Shown: positions 11,490 through 22,742, counted from the stretch's first letter. The stretch: 64,000 nt of DNA from Mycolicibacterium sp. P9-64 (GCF_008329605.1 NZ_NPKO01000001.1:124001-188000); one strand, 5' to 3'. Notes: generated by a model from the sequence alone, not told the origin. Program-made: numbers and translations.

Positions 11490-14453
11490 GTGCTTGCGCT
11501 GGCGCTGCCCCTTGCGGTGCCCTCCATGACGGAGATGTCCGAGCGGAATCCCGTCGCGATCCTGCCTGCCGACGCACCGTCGACCGTCACGGCCCGCGAG
11601 ATGACCGAGGCATTCCACGAATCGGGCTCGGAGAATCTGCTCGTCGTGCTCCTCACCAACGACAACGGTCTGGGGCCCGCCGACGAGCAGGTCTACCGCA
11701 CCCTCGTCGACAACCTGAAGCGCGACTCCACGGACGTGGTGATGCTGCAGGACTTCGTCACCACACCCGAGTTGCGGGAGGTGTTGGCCAGCAAGGACAC
11801 CAAGGCGTGGATGGTGCCCGTCGGCTTGGCAGGCGAGCTGGGCACGCCAGAGTCCTACGCGGCGTACACGCGTGTCTCGAACATCGTCAACCACTCGCTT
11901 GAGGGATCCGGCCTCAAGGCCAACCTGACCGGCCCCGCGGCGACCGTCGCCGATCTCACGGATGCCGGTGCGAGGGACCGTCTTCCGATCGAGCTGGCGA
12001 TCACGCTCCTGCTGCTGTTGATCCTGGCGATCATCTACCGCAACCCCGTCACGATGATGCTGCCGCTCCTCGTGATCGGCGCCTCCCTTCTGACGGCGCA
12101 GGGCGTCGTCGCAGGGGTATCGCTGTTCACCGGGCTGGCGATCTCCAACCAGACCATCGTGTTCCTGAGCGCGATGATCGCCGGTGCGGGAACCGATTAC
12201 GCGGTGTTCCTGATCAGCCGCTATCACGACTACATCCGGCTCGGCGACGACAACGAGGAGGCCGTACGGCGTGCCCTGGTCTCCATCGGGAAGGTGATCT
12301 CCGCATCCGCGGCGACGGTCGGCGTCACCTTCCTCGGGATGGGCTTCGCGAAGCTGGGCGTGTTCTCCACCGTCGGCGTTGCGCTGGCGGTTGGCATCGG
12401 GGTCGCGTTCCTCGCCGCGGTGACCCTGCTGCCCGCCATCTTGATCCTGGCGGGCCCGCGCGGCTGGGTCGCGCCGCGCAGTGAGCTCACGTCCACGTTC
12501 TGGCGGCGCACGGCGGTGCGCATCGTGCGCAAGCCGGCCAAGCACCTGGTGGCCAGCCTGGTGATCCTGATCGCGCTTGCGAGCTGCGCGGGTCTGGTCA
12601 AGTTCAACTACGACGATCGCAAACAGCTCTCCGCGTCTGAGAGCAGCTCGATCGGCTACGCCGCGCTGGAGAGCCACTTCCCGGTCAACCAGACCATTCC
12701 CCAGTACCTCTACATCAAGTCGAGCCAAGACCTCCGCACACCGCGTGCGCTCGCCGACCTCGAACAGATGGCGCAGCGGGTGAGCCAGATCCCCGGCATC
12801 GCCATGGTCCGCGGCGTCACCCGGCCGACCGGTGAATCCCTCGAACAAGCAAGGGCGACATACCAAGCGGGCGAGGTCGGCAACCAGCTCGGCGGCGCAT
12901 CGAACCTGATCAACGGAAGCACCAACGACCTCAACCGGCTGGCGTCGGGTGCTGATCAGATGGCCGACGGTCTCGGCAGTGCCCGCGCCCAGATCAACCA
13001 GGCAGTGGGAAGCGTCCGAAGCCTCATCGACGCCTTCGCCACCATCCAGGGCACGTTCGGTGGCGATGTGTCGCTCGGCCAGCTCGGCGACGCCGACAAA
13101 CTGGTCAAGAGCATGCATGCGCTCGGTGACCTGATGCAGAGGATCTTCGGGAACCTCGCCGCGGACTTCAGCTGGCTGGACCCGGTGATCGCGTCACTCG
13201 ACGCCAGCCCGGTCTGCAACGCGAACCCGGTCTGCATCACGGCGAAGGGGCAGTTCTACCGTCTGCAGGAGGCACGCGACGACGGCAGCCTCGACAAGAT
13301 GACTGCTCTGGCAAAGCAATTGCAGAACACGGGGCCGCTGGACAAGCTCACGTCGACGGTCACCAACCTCACGAAGACGATGCAGTCGGCGTCTGGCGCG
13401 CTGCGCAAGCTCGGCGTGACCGACGCCCGCAGTGCCCAGTCGCGGGTGATCACCGTGCAGAAGAACGCCAACGATCTCGCGGGCGCCAGCCGCCAGATCG
13501 CCGACGGGGTGGCGCTTCTCGTCGATCAGACCAAGCAGATGGGCGTCGGCCTCGACCAGGCGTCGGCCTTCCTGATGTCCATGGGGCAGAACGCTTCCGA
13601 GCCGTCGATGGCGGGATTCAACATCCCGCCGCAGGTGCTCGACACCGACGACTTCAAGAAGGTCGCCAGGCTGTTCATCTCGCCCGACGGGCATTCGGTG
13701 CGCTACTACATCCAGACCGATCTGAACCCGTTCAGCACGCAGGCCATGGATCAGGTCAACACGATCCTGAACACGGCCAAGGGTGCGCAGCCCAACACCA
13801 CGCTGGCGGACGCGTCGATCTCGATGTCGGGGTATCCCGTCACGCTGCGCGACACCCGCGACTACTACGAACACGACATCCGGCTGATCGTGGTCGTGAC
13901 CGTCATCGTCGTGCTGCTGATCCTCATGGCGCTGCTGCGCGCGGTCGTCGCCCCGCTCTACCTCGTCGGCTCGGTGATCATCTCCTACCTGTCGGCGGTC
14001 GGTATCGGCGTGCTGTTCTTCCAAGTGCTCCTCGGGCAGCAATTGCATTGGAGCGTGCCAGGTTTGGCGTTCGTCGTGCTTGTCGCGGTAGGGGCGGACT
14101 ACAACATGCTTCTCGCGTCGCGATTGCGTGAAGAGGCAGCGAGGGGCGTGCGGACCGGCGTCATCCGCACCGTGCGCTCCACTGGCGGCGTGATCACCGC
14201 GGCCGGTCTGATCTTCGCGGCATCGATGTTCGGCCTGCTGTTCTCCAGCATCGGCACCGTCGTCCAGGGTGGCTTCGTCATCGGCGTCGGCATCCTCGTC
14301 GACACGTTCCTGGTGCGCACCATCACGGTGCCCGCCATCGCCACCCTGCTCGGGCGGGCGAGCTGGTGGCCGGCACGCCCGTGGGAGCGGAAGAGCTCAC
14401 CGGACGAGCCGGAGGAGAAGAAGACGGTGTTCGACGCGGTGGCGGGAAGCTAA
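11490..14453 (+). CDS. mmpL10: MmpL10-type RND lipid exporter; 5' end appears damaged
   Basis: RND-superfamily MmpL transporter (about 1000 residues if intact, two halves each with a soluble domain and membrane bundle). The paired Asp-Tyr motifs GTDYAVFL and GADYNMLL, expected for proton coupling, are both present. In the TPP pathway MmpL10 moves the diacyltrehalose precursor across the inner membrane. The only standard in-frame start is GTG 11490, which falls inside the first membrane segment. The frame upstream of it (from 11427) encodes a normal MmpL N-terminus ([17 protein letters not shown]), and GTG AGC at 11419 would be the natural start but is one base out of frame. A one-base loss near 11424-11427, real or a sequencing error, explains this. 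Confidence 0.85.
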   Translation: MLALALPLAVPSMTEMSERNPVAILPADAPSTVTAREMTEAFHESGSENLLVVLLTNDNGLGPADEQVYRTLVDNLKRDSTDVVMLQDFVTTPELREVLASKDTKAWMVPVGLAGELGTPESYAAYTRVSNIVNHSLEGSGLKANLTGPAATVADLTDAGARDRLPIELAITLLLLLILAIIYRNPVTMMLPLLVIGASLLTAQGVVAGVSLFTGLAISNQTIVFLSAMIAGAGTDYAVFLISRYHDYIRLGDDNEEAVRRALVSIGKVISASAATVGVTFLGMGFAKLGVFSTVGVALAVGIGVAFLAAVTLLPAILILAGPRGWVAPRSELTSTFWRRTAVRIVRKPAKHLVASLVILIALASCAGLVKFNYDDRKQLSASESSSIGYAALESHFPVNQTIPQYLYIKSSQDLRTPRALADLEQMAQRVSQIPGIAMVRGVTRPTGESLEQARATYQAGEVGNQLGGASNLINGSTNDLNRLASGADQMADGLGSARAQINQAVGSVRSLIDAFATIQGTFGGDVSLGQLGDADKLVKSMHALGDLMQRIFGNLAADFSWLDPVIASLDASPVCNANPVCITAKGQFYRLQEARDDGSLDKMTALAKQLQNTGPLDKLTSTVTNLTKTMQSASGALRKLGVTDARSAQSRVITVQKNANDLAGASRQIADGVALLVDQTKQMGVGLDQASAFLMSMGQNASEPSMAGFNIPPQVLDTDDFKKVARLFISPDGHSVRYYIQTDLNPFSTQAMDQVNTILNTAKGAQPNTTLADASISMSGYPVTLRDTRDYYEHDIRLIVVVTVIVVLLILMALLRAVVAPLYLVGSVIISYLSAVGIGVLFFQVLLGQQLHWSVPGLAFVVLVAVGADYNMLLASRLREEAARGVRTGVIRTVRSTGGVITAAGLIFAASMFGLLFSSIGTVVQGGFVIGVGILVDTFLVRTITVPAIATLLGRASWWPARPWERKSSPDEPEEKKTVFDAVAGS

Positions 14454-14477
14454 CCGCGCCAAGCAGTTCGGATCAGA

Positions 14478-15551
14478 TCAGGGCAGCGGCGGCATGAAGC
14501 TGCGGACCGTGGCCAGCGAGCCCTCGATGCTGTCGCGCGTGGCCGGATCCAGGATGGCGATCGGATCCATGCCGTGTACCGGGTCCACCGACACGGGGCG
14601 GTTGTTCGGATCGTCGTAGCGCGAGTACCCCGCGTCCACGATCGGCTGAAGCACGCTGTCGATCTGGTCGACGAAACCGTTGGACATGCCGAGGTAGCGC
14701 AGCGGTAGCGTCAAAGGAAGGTGGTTGACCGGGATCAGGTACGTCGTGGTCGTCGCGCCCTTGGAGTTGACGGTGGTCCGCATGTTCTGCGGCGGCACGT
14801 CACCTGGGCCGGTGAACGCGGCAGGCGTGTGCACGATCGCCGAGGCGGCAAAGGCGTTGGCACCCGCAAGCAGGTTCTCTGGCCGGTCGGGGTAATCGGA
14901 GAGACCGTCGTAGGTGGCGATCACGCGGTTGGTGTCGTACTGGCTGTCGACGTGCTTGGGCATCGTGTAATCGATGAACGGGATGTAGCTACCCGGAGGG
15001 AAGAGGCCTGCGAGGAAGCTCTTCCCGAAACCGTGATAGCCCGTCGGATCGCCGATCGTGGTGAACTGCAGCTTGTCCGGCGGCGGTGCATGCGGATCGC
15101 TCGCGAGCCGCACCTGCTCCTGGTCGAGCGCCAGCGTGCCCTGTGAGAGGCCGACGGCGGCGGCGGGCGCCGTGCCGTTGCGAATGGCCTTGTCCAGGCT
15201 GCTGGTTGCGTCCTTGGCGGCCTCGCCGATGGTCACCCGGTCGGGCTTGTAGCCGGCGGGCAACAGCATCGACGGCACCCAGCTGAAGGGTGCGCCAGCG
15301 GGGTAGTCGATGAGGTCGCGACTGGCGCCTGGGAAGTACTCGTTGCCCGCGCGGTTGGTGTAGTCGACCCACGGGATGCCGGGGGGCCGGGCGCCGCCGA
15401 GGGCGTAGACGACCTGTGCGGTCGAGCCGGGGCCGACAGGGGACGGGGTCGGGTTGATGGGGGCCGGGTCGGCTGCCGCCACGCCTGCGCCGAGGCCGCC
15501 TGCAGAGCCGACGACTCCTACGGTGATCGCTCCCGCGAGTAGTCGTCTCAT
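14478..15551 (-). CDS. PE-PPE domain (cutinase-like fold) acyltransferase of TPP synthesis
   Basis: Exported 357-residue protein with an N-terminal signal sequence (MRRLLAGAITVGVVGSAGG, then Ala-rich to AAADP) and an alpha/beta-hydrolase PE-PPE domain. The nucleophile-elbow motif is GLSQG. It resembles the Chp-type enzymes that finish acyltrehalose lipids by moving acyl groups between two precursor molecules outside the membrane; the TPP-locus member, called PE, is needed for the final acylation. The ATG at 15551 follows GAGGAAGATGAG. It is the last gene of a fadD23-gap-pe group and converges on mmpL10, 24 bp away. Confidence 0.85.
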   Translation of the reverse strand: MRRLLAGAITVGVVGSAGGLGAGVAAADPAPINPTPSPVGPGSTAQVVYALGGARPPGIPWVDYTNRAGNEYFPGASRDLIDYPAGAPFSWVPSMLLPAGYKPDRVTIGEAAKDATSSLDKAIRNGTAPAAAVGLSQGTLALDQEQVRLASDPHAPPPDKLQFTTIGDPTGYHGFGKSFLAGLFPPGSYIPFIDYTMPKHVDSQYDTNRVIATYDGLSDYPDRPENLLAGANAFAASAIVHTPAAFTGPGDVPPQNMRTTVNSKGATTTTYLIPVNHLPLTLPLRYLGMSNGFVDQIDSVLQPIVDAGYSRYDDPNNRPVSVDPVHGMDPIAILDPATRDSIEGSLATVRSFMPPLP

Positions 15552-15587
15552 CTCATCTTCCTCGGTGCTGAAACTGGCGCTGGCGTG

Positions 15588-15616
15588 CGAAAACCATGAT
15601 CAACGCGTGGTTTTCG
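15588..15616 (-). other. Stem-loop between the Gap-like gene and the acyltransferase gene
   Basis: A perfect 9-bp inverted repeat (CGAAAACCA with TGGTTTTCG) has an 11-nt loop. It lies in the 117-bp gap between two co-directional - strand genes. There is no long T-run after it, so it may attenuate or process the transcript rather than end it. Confidence 0.4.
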
Positions 15617-15668
15617 GCTTCCACGTTACTGGAGGACAGCATGCCACGCTCGCCTGAAAGTCCACTGT

Positions 15669-16328
15669 CTACAGACCCACGATACCGACCGTGAGGAGCA
15701 CGCATCCGACCGCAGTCAGCAAACCCGCGACTTCACGTCTGCGACGCGACCGAATCCACCCGTCCAGCGCGGCCATTGCCTTACGCGTCTTGTCCGGCGC
15801 CACCAAATACGCGACCAGCGGGACCTCGACGAGCGCGAACGCCACCACGTTGAAGACGAGCAGCGCGGCGACCTGCGTGACGGGCGGGGCACCCGAGGCG
15901 AGGATGACGGCCAGCGCGGCCAGGTAGTCGACCGACGGCAGCGCGATGCCGAGGCCTGCCACCGCCGCGACCCACAATGACCTGCCCTTCAGCAGCTGCC
16001 TGGCCCGCGCCTTCAGCGTTCCAGGCTGGGCTTCGTCGACCGTGTCGGTCGGTGAGCGCCGCATGGCCACCCAGGCGGCCCCAAGCAGCGCCAGCACGCC
16101 GATCCCGATCTGCACCTTGGGCAGCGTGAAGTGCTCGGATCCCAGGATCCGCGGCCGAAGCACGAACAGCACGACCAGCCCGACCGTCGTTCCCATCGCG
16201 AAGCCACCGCACAGGAACGCGAGCAGCTGCAGCATCGGCTGCGGCCGGTTCAGCATCAGCACGGTCATGCCGATCCGGAACGGCTCCAGGCTCACGGCAA
16301 GGGCCATCACCAGGATGGTGATCCACAT
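15669..16328 (-). CDS. Gap/Sap-like integral membrane protein
   Basis: A 219-residue protein with about six hydrophobic membrane segments (first MWITILVMALAVSLEPFRIG; last LLTAVGCVLLTVGIVGL). Size and pattern match the mycobacterial GPL- and sulfolipid-addressing proteins (Gap/Sap), small inner-membrane proteins that work with MmpL exporters. A gap-like gene beside fadD23 and mmpL10 is the standard TPP layout. It starts 22 bp after the end of fadD23, so the two are probably co-transcribed. The exact transport role is not known. Confidence 0.82.
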   Translation of the reverse strand: MWITILVMALAVSLEPFRIGMTVLMLNRPQPMLQLLAFLCGGFAMGTTVGLVVLFVLRPRILGSEHFTLPKVQIGIGVLALLGAAWVAMRRSPTDTVDEAQPGTLKARARQLLKGRSLWVAAVAGLGIALPSVDYLAALAVILASGAPPVTQVAALLVFNVVAFALVEVPLVAYLVAPDKTRKAMAALDGWIRSRRRREVAGLLTAVGCVLLTVGIVGL

Positions 16329-16350
16329 GGGAACGGTCTCGCCGGACCGC

Positions 16351-18087
16351 CTATGCGTCCAACCGTGCGAACCGCTGGTGGCGGTACTGGTCCACGCACG
16401 CCGAACGCTGGATCTTGCCGCTCGTCGTGGTGGGAATCGACCCTGGGCCGACCAGAACGAGGTCGGCGACGTTGAGGCCGTGCGACTTCGAGATGGCCGA
16501 GGTGACGTCGTTCTTCACGACGCTGAGCTTGTGCAGGGACTCCTCGTCGTCGCCCCGCTTCTTGACCTCGATGATGGTGACCAGCTTCTCGGTGTGATCC
16601 ACCCGAACCGAGATCGCGGCGACGCGTCCACCGGTGATCTCCTGGACGGTGGCCTCGATGTCCTCGGGGTAGTGGTTGCGGCCGTACACGATCAGCAGAT
16701 CCTTGATCCGGCCGACGATGAACAGCTCGTCCTCGGAGAGGAAGCCCAGGTCGCCCGTTCGCAGCCACGGTCCCTCCGGGGTGCCCTGCGACGGTCCGTC
16801 GATCACGCCGTTGAAGGTGGTCTGCGTCTCGTCCGGCTTCTGCCAATACCCGAGCGCGACGTTGTCACCGTGCACCCAGATCTCGCCGACCGATCCCGCC
16901 GCACACTCGGTGTGGGCTTCGGGGTCGACGATTCGCACGATCGGCGACTGGGGCACGCCGTAGCTGATCAGGGGTGTTCCGGTCCCCGTCGCGCAGCGCT
17001 TGGCGGTGCCGTCGGCCAACTCGTCGGACTCGAAGTCGACGATCTCCGGCGCCCGACCCGATGAGCGGCTCGCCACGTAGACGGTGGCCTCCGCCAAGCC
17101 GTATGAGGGGCGCATCATCTGCGTGCCGAAGTTGAACTTGGAGAACCGGTCGACGAAGCGGTCCAGCGTCGCGGGGTGCACGCGCTCGGCACCGCTGACG
17201 AGGCTGAGCACGTTGCCGAGATCGAGCCCGGCCATGTCCTCGTCGGACGTCTTGCGCACGGCGAGTTCGAAGGCGAAGTTCGGTCCTGCGGAGAACACGT
17301 GCGAGTGCTTGGCCATCGCCTGCACCCAGCGGGCGGGCCGTTGCAGGAAGGCCATGGGGCTGGTCAGCTCGCTGCGATACCCGCCGAGGATGGGTCCGCA
17401 GATTCCCAGGATCAGGCCCATGTCGTGGTAGAAGGGCAGCCACGACACGATCGTGGTGTCCGGTGGCGCCACGCCGTCGTAGTCCACGAAGTAATGGGCC
17501 ATCAGCTGCTGGAAGTTCGCCTGCAGGTTGCGGTGCGACAGCATGACGCCGGCCGGGAGACGGGTCGAGCCCGACGTGTATTGCAGGTACGCGATCTCCG
17601 GTGCGCCCTTGGCCGCAGCGCTCGTCGCGCCCCTGGCGTCCAGATCCAGCGAATCGACCGCGATGACGGTCGGCACGGTCTCGACGCCTGGCCGGTCGAT
17701 GTACTCGGTGATGCTGTCCGCGACCGCGGACGTCGTGAGGATGACCGTTGGCGACGTGTCGGCGAGGACGGCGCTGACACGTTCGTCGTGCGAACCGACC
17801 TGCGGGACGGACAGCGGAACCGCGATCAAACCGGCCTGCATGGCGCCGAGGAACGCCGCGATGTAGTCGAGGCCCTGCGGTGCCAGGATCAGTGCCCTGT
17901 CACCCGGTGCCCCGTGGGGCTGGACTGCGGCCGCGACGTTCAACGTCCGGCGATACGCCTGCGACCAGGTCAGGGTCTCGGAGACGCCCGCCCAGTCCTG
18001 CTCGTAATCGGTGAACGTGAAGGCCGGGTCATTGGGCTGCAGACCGGCACGCTCGCGCAGATTGGTGAGGAGAGTCGGCTCAGGCAT
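16351..18087 (-). CDS. fadD23: Long-chain fatty-acyl-AMP ligase FadD23
   Basis: ANL-superfamily fatty-acyl-AMP ligase of 578 residues (M. tuberculosis FadD23 has 584). The AMP-binding P-loop reads [15 protein letters not shown] and is followed by the SHRNLQAN block; [17 protein letters not shown] marks the adenylate-binding region and hinge. FAAL enzymes make acyl-adenylates and load them onto the partner polyketide synthase, here the TPP Pks. The ATG at 18087 gives the family start [14 protein letters not shown]. It heads the fadD23-gap-pe group on the - strand. Confidence 0.92.
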   Translation of the reverse strand: MPEPTLLTNLRERAGLQPNDPAFTFTDYEQDWAGVSETLTWSQAYRRTLNVAAAVQPHGAPGDRALILAPQGLDYIAAFLGAMQAGLIAVPLSVPQVGSHDERVSAVLADTSPTVILTTSAVADSITEYIDRPGVETVPTVIAVDSLDLDARGATSAAAKGAPEIAYLQYTSGSTRLPAGVMLSHRNLQANFQQLMAHYFVDYDGVAPPDTTIVSWLPFYHDMGLILGICGPILGGYRSELTSPMAFLQRPARWVQAMAKHSHVFSAGPNFAFELAVRKTSDEDMAGLDLGNVLSLVSGAERVHPATLDRFVDRFSKFNFGTQMMRPSYGLAEATVYVASRSSGRAPEIVDFESDELADGTAKRCATGTGTPLISYGVPQSPIVRIVDPEAHTECAAGSVGEIWVHGDNVALGYWQKPDETQTTFNGVIDGPSQGTPEGPWLRTGDLGFLSEDELFIVGRIKDLLIVYGRNHYPEDIEATVQEITGGRVAAISVRVDHTEKLVTIIEVKKRGDDEESLHKLSVVKNDVTSAISKSHGLNVADLVLVGPGSIPTTTSGKIQRSACVDQYRHQRFARLDA

Positions 18088-18193
18088 GCGCGTCAGGTTA
18101 CCGTCCGGTCTCGTGGCCCGTGATTCGTGGCAATCGAGGGCCACTTGTGTTCAGGACGATTCAGATCCTGGCGGACACCGCGACGGCCGGTGA

Positions 18194-18814
<621 letters not shown>

Positions 18815-18818
18815 GGCG

Positions 18819-18980
18819 TCAAGGTCGCGCGCCGAGCTCCTCGCGATAGCCGGCGACGCGGCGTTCGATCTCGGCTGCGTCTGCGGGTCTGCCCTCCTTG
18901 CGCGCCAGCTCGGCGCGTGCGGAGAGTTCGCGGATCGCAGTGCGAATGTCGTTGACGCTCTGGGTTTCTCCAGTGCTCAT
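18819..18980 (-). CDS. Small hypothetical coiled-coil protein
   Basis: A 53-residue protein, rich in charged residues and almost wholly helical in appearance (IRTAIRELSARAELARKEG). The ATG at 18980 has a purine-rich GAAGGGG upstream; a longer start at 19049 is poorly supported. It ends 4 bp from the stop of the convergent flavoprotein gene. No function can be assigned. Confidence 0.6.
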   Translation of the reverse strand: MSTGETQSVNDIRTAIRELSARAELARKEGRPADAAEIERRVAGYREELGARP

Positions 18981-19173
18981 CTCGGCCCCTTCGTCATTGA
19001 TTGGGCATGGCTTCATTGCACTGACGAGGGTACGCCGACAACCTGCCACTCCGGTCGTCCAACGTGAAACGATGGCGAAAGAGCAGGCCGAGATTTCGCC
19101 GTGGTGGCACGTTCGCGAATCGGCGCGGCGCTACCGCCGGCTCAGCGGACGTTCCGCCTCTTCGCGCAAGCGC

Positions 19174-19923
19174 TCATCGCCTGAAGAGCTTGTTTCCCAG
19201 CCACACCACGGGGTCATACTTGCGATCGGCCACGCGCTCCTTCATCGGAATCAGCGCGTTGTCGGTGATCTTGATGTGTTCGGGGCAGACCTCGGTACAG
19301 CACTTGGTGATGTTGCAGTAGCCGAGGCCGAACTCCTCCTGAGCCATGTCCTTGCGGTCGAGCACGTCCAGCGGGTGCATGTCGAGCTCGGCGATCCGCA
19401 TGTGATATCGCGGGCCGGCGAAGTTCTCCTTGTTCTCCTCGTGATCGCGAACCACGTGGCAGACGTCCTGGCACAGGAAGCACTCGATGCACTTGCGGAA
19501 TTCCTGGCTGCGGTTCACGTCCTCCTGCTGCATCCGGTATTCACCCGGCTGCAGGTCCTTCGGCGGGGCGAAAGACGGGATTTGGCGCGCCTTCTCGTAG
19601 TTGAAGGACACGTCGGTGACCAGGTCGCGCATGACGGGGAACGCGCGCAGCGGCGTGATGGTGACGGTCTCGTTCTCGTCGAACGTCGACATCCGCGTCA
19701 TGCAGAGCAGCCGCGGACGGCCGTTGATCTCCGCCGAGCAGGACCCGCACTTGCCGGCCTTGCAGTTCCACCGGACCGCGAGATCGCCCGCCTGGGTGGC
19801 CTGGATGCGGTGGATGATGTCGAGGACGACCTCACCCTCGTTCACCTCGACGGTGTAGTCCTGCAGCCCGCCGCCGGTGTCGTCGCCGCGCCAGACGCGC
19901 ATGCTCGCTTGATAGGCACCCAT
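19174..19923 (-). CDS. sdhB: Succinate dehydrogenase/fumarate reductase iron-sulfur subunit (Sdh1 B)
   Basis: Iron-sulfur subunit of 249 residues (Rv0247c has 248). The N-terminal ferredoxin-like domain holds the [2Fe-2S] cysteines in CKAGKCGSC and a further Cys in LLCMTRM. The C-terminal domain holds CIECFLCQDVC and CCTEVCPEHI for the [4Fe-4S]/[3Fe-4S] clusters. It passes electrons from the flavoprotein to the membrane anchor. The start lies 1 bp after the sdhA stop, so the genes form one operon. Confidence 0.92.
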   Translation of the reverse strand: MGAYQASMRVWRGDDTGGGLQDYTVEVNEGEVVLDIIHRIQATQAGDLAVRWNCKAGKCGSCSAEINGRPRLLCMTRMSTFDENETVTITPLRAFPVMRDLVTDVSFNYEKARQIPSFAPPKDLQPGEYRMQQEDVNRSQEFRKCIECFLCQDVCHVVRDHEENKENFAGPRYHMRIAELDMHPLDVLDRKDMAQEEFGLGYCNITKCCTEVCPEHIKITDNALIPMKERVADRKYDPVVWLGNKLFRR

Positions 19924-19924
19924 C

Positions 19925-21832
19925 TCAGCTGCTCCGTTCCGGGTGTTCGGCCAGTTCGCCGTCGGTGTAGTACTTCTCCAGCTCGGACAGTTCGAAACAC
20001 CCGAGGAGGTCGGGACGCATGGGCGTCTGCGGCTCTGGGGTGACGGTCACGTCGGGGACGATCGGGTCACCACCTCCGGCTCGGCACACCAGCAGGGTGT
20101 TGCGCCACTGGGCGTCCATCTCCGGGTAGTCGTCGCGGGTGTGGCCGCCGCGGCTCTCGGTGCGCTGCAGTGCGGCCTTCGCCACGCATTCACTGACCAG
20201 CAGCATGTTGCGCATGTCGATGGCCAGGTGCCAGCCGGGGTTGAAGAAGCGATCGCCCTCGACGCTGACGTTGTGCACCCGCGCCTTGAGCTCCTCGAGC
20301 TTGTCGAGCGCGGCCTGGATCTCTTCTTCCTTGCGGATGATGCCGACCAGGTCGTTCATCGACTGCTGCAGCTCGGCGTGCAGCGTGTACGGATTCTCCG
20401 CGTTGGCGTGCTCGTCGAACGGCGACAGCGCCATCGTCGTCGCGGCCTCGACGGCGTGATCGAGGACCTTCGGTCGTTCCTTGAGGCCGACGACGTAGTC
20501 GGAGGCCCCCATGCCCGCGCGGCGGCCGAACACCAGGAGGTCCGAAAGCGAGTTGCCGCCGAGCCGGTTGGAGCCGTGCATGCCGCCGGAGCACTCGCCT
20601 GCGGCGAACAGCCCTGGCGTGGTCGCGGCACCGGTATCGGGGTCGACCTCGATGCCACCCATCACGTAGTGGCAGGTCGGACCGACCTCCATCTCGTCCT
20701 TGGTGATGTCGACCTCGGCCAGCTCCATGAACTGGTGGTACATGGACGGCAGCCTGCGCTTGATCTCCTCGACCGGGATGCGCGAAGCGATGTCGAGGTA
20801 GACGCCGCCGTGTGGGCTGCCACGGCCTGCCTTGACCTCGGAGTTGATGGCGCGGGCCACCTCGTCGCGGGGAAGCAGGTCAGGGGTGCGGCGTGCGGAG
20901 TCGTTGTCCTTGAGCCACTGGTCGGCCTCTTCCTCGGTTTCGGCGTACTGCCCCTTGAACACCGCGGGGATGTAGTCGAACATGAAGCGCTTGCCCTCGG
21001 AGTTCTTCAGCACTCCGCCGTCGCCGCGCACACCTTCGGTGACGAGGATGCCCTTCACCGACAGCGGCCAGACCATCCCCGTCGGGTGGAATTGGATGAA
21101 CTCCATGTTGATCAGCGAGGCGCCCGCCCGCAGCGCCAGCGCGTGCCCGTCGCCGGTGTACTCCCACGAGTTCGACGACACCTTGAACGACTTGCCGATG
21201 CCGCCCGTGGCGAGCACGACGGCCGGTGCCTCGAACAGGATGAACTTGCCGGTCTCGCGGAAGTAGCCGAGGGCACCGGCGATCCGATCGCCATCTTTGA
21301 CCAGCTCGGTTATCGAACACTCGTGGAAGACCTTGATCCGAGCCTCGTAGTCGCCGAGCTCGGCCTTGTCCTCCTGCTGCAACGAGACGATCTTCTGCTG
21401 CATCGTGCGGATGATCTCCAGGCCGGTGCGGTCACCGACGTGTGCGAGCCGCGGATAGGTGTGGCCGCCGAAGTTGCGCTGGCTGATCCGGCCGTCCTTG
21501 GTGCGGTCGAACAGCGCGCCGTAGGTCTCCAGCTCCCACACCCGGTCGGGGGCTTCCTGCGCGTGCAGTTCGGCCATCCGCCAGTTGTTCAGGAACTTTC
21601 CGCCGCGCATGGTGTCGGCGAAGTGGATCTGCCAGGTGTCCTTGGCATTGGCGTTCTTCATGGCGGCCGCGCAGCCACCCTCCGCCATCACCGTGTGCGC
21701 CTTGCCAAACAGTGACTTCGTCACCACGGCAACGCGTAGGCCCCGCTGGCGCGCTTCGATGACCGCTCGAAGCCCTGCGCCGCCGGCACCGATGACGACC
21801 ACGTCGTACTCGTGCCGTTCGACCTCAACCAT
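19925..21832 (-). CDS. sdhA: Succinate dehydrogenase/fumarate reductase flavoprotein subunit (Sdh1 A)
   Basis: FAD-containing catalytic subunit of 635 residues, orthologue of Rv0248c. The N-terminal FAD motif is DVVVIGAGGAGLRA, and the covalent-FAD/active-site region includes GKAHTVMAEGGCA. It oxidises succinate to fumarate. The HPTGMVWP and GSNRLGGNSLSDLLVFG blocks are typical. It follows the cytochrome b-like anchor gene and precedes the iron-sulfur subunit on the same strand. Confidence 0.93.
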   Translation of the reverse strand: MVEVERHEYDVVVIGAGGAGLRAVIEARQRGLRVAVVTKSLFGKAHTVMAEGGCAAAMKNANAKDTWQIHFADTMRGGKFLNNWRMAELHAQEAPDRVWELETYGALFDRTKDGRISQRNFGGHTYPRLAHVGDRTGLEIIRTMQQKIVSLQQEDKAELGDYEARIKVFHECSITELVKDGDRIAGALGYFRETGKFILFEAPAVVLATGGIGKSFKVSSNSWEYTGDGHALALRAGASLINMEFIQFHPTGMVWPLSVKGILVTEGVRGDGGVLKNSEGKRFMFDYIPAVFKGQYAETEEEADQWLKDNDSARRTPDLLPRDEVARAINSEVKAGRGSPHGGVYLDIASRIPVEEIKRRLPSMYHQFMELAEVDITKDEMEVGPTCHYVMGGIEVDPDTGAATTPGLFAAGECSGGMHGSNRLGGNSLSDLLVFGRRAGMGASDYVVGLKERPKVLDHAVEAATTMALSPFDEHANAENPYTLHAELQQSMNDLVGIIRKEEEIQAALDKLEELKARVHNVSVEGDRFFNPGWHLAIDMRNMLLVSECVAKAALQRTESRGGHTRDDYPEMDAQWRNTLLVCRAGGGDPIVPDVTVTPEPQTPMRPDLLGCFELSELEKYYTDGELAEHPERSS

Positions 21833-21875
21833 TGACCACCCTCATCTATCGGAAATGCAGTTATGAATCGGCTTG

Positions 21876-22697
21876 TCAGCCAATGAATCTCAGGTCGGAG
21901 ATGGTGCCGCTGGCGACCAGCATGATGTAGAAGTCGGTGAGCATCAGCGTGCCGAGCGTGATCCACGCGTACATCTTGTGGCGGGTGTTGAGGCGGCTCA
22001 CCTGCCCCCACATCCAGTAGCGCACTGGGTGTTTGGAGAAGTGCTTGAGCCGGCCGCCAACCACGTGGCGGCAGGAGTGGCAGGACACCGTGTAGATCCA
22101 CAGCATCACGACGTTCACGACGAGAATGACGTTGCCCAAACCGAATCCGAATCCACTCGGCGAGTGGAACGCCACGATCGCGTCGTAGGTGTTGATCAGC
22201 GAGATGATCCCGGCGATGTAGAAGAAGTACCGGTGAGTGTTCTGGATGATCAGCGGAAGCTTGGTCTCGCCGGTGTACTTGGCGCGCGGCTCGGCGACGG
22301 CGCATGCGGTCGGCGACTGCCAGACCGAGCGGTAGTAGGCCCCGCGGTAGTAGTAGCAGGTCAACCGGAACAGCAGCAGGAACGGCAGCGACGCGGCGGC
22401 GTAGGGCAGCCACCACACGTCGGGAAGGAACTGTGGCCAGAAGTGGCTGGCCTCGGGGGTGCAGCCGGTACTGATGCACGGCGAGTAGAACGGCGTCAGG
22501 TAGTGATACTCGGCGACGTAGTAGTTGTTCTGCAGGAACGCCCGCACCGTCGCGTAGATCACGAACGCGGCGAAGCCGAGGTCCACGATGAGCGGCGACT
22601 GCCACCATCGGTCGGTGCGCAATGTGCGCTGTGAGATCTGGGCACGGCCTGGTGAGAAGACGCCGGTCGCTTTGCGGTCGGCGGTGGGTGCGCTCAC
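21876..22697 (-). CDS. Succinate dehydrogenase membrane anchor, cytochrome b-like (Sdh1 C)
   Basis: A 273-residue membrane protein with about five hydrophobic segments and conserved-looking His residues (for example SCHSCRHVVGG), orthologous by position and length to Rv0249c. It anchors the dehydrogenase and passes electrons to quinone. Mycobacterial Sdh1 uses this single large anchor in place of separate SdhC and SdhD. It is the second gene of the four-gene sdh1 operon. Confidence 0.88.
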   Translation of the reverse strand: MSAPTADRKATGVFSPGRAQISQRTLRTDRWWQSPLIVDLGFAAFVIYATVRAFLQNNYYVAEYHYLTPFYSPCISTGCTPEASHFWPQFLPDVWWLPYAAASLPFLLLFRLTCYYYRGAYYRSVWQSPTACAVAEPRAKYTGETKLPLIIQNTHRYFFYIAGIISLINTYDAIVAFHSPSGFGFGLGNVILVVNVVMLWIYTVSCHSCRHVVGGRLKHFSKHPVRYWMWGQVSRLNTRHKMYAWITLGTLMLTDFYIMLVASGTISDLRFIG

Positions 22698-22742
22698 TGT
22701 TCCCTCTCGATGGTGGTTGTGCCGGAGACCTCTGCCGCGGAG

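Noticed and set aside
19943..21715. 590-codon + strand frame opposite sdhA
   Set aside because: Antisense shadow; the - strand encodes a complete succinate dehydrogenase flavoprotein.
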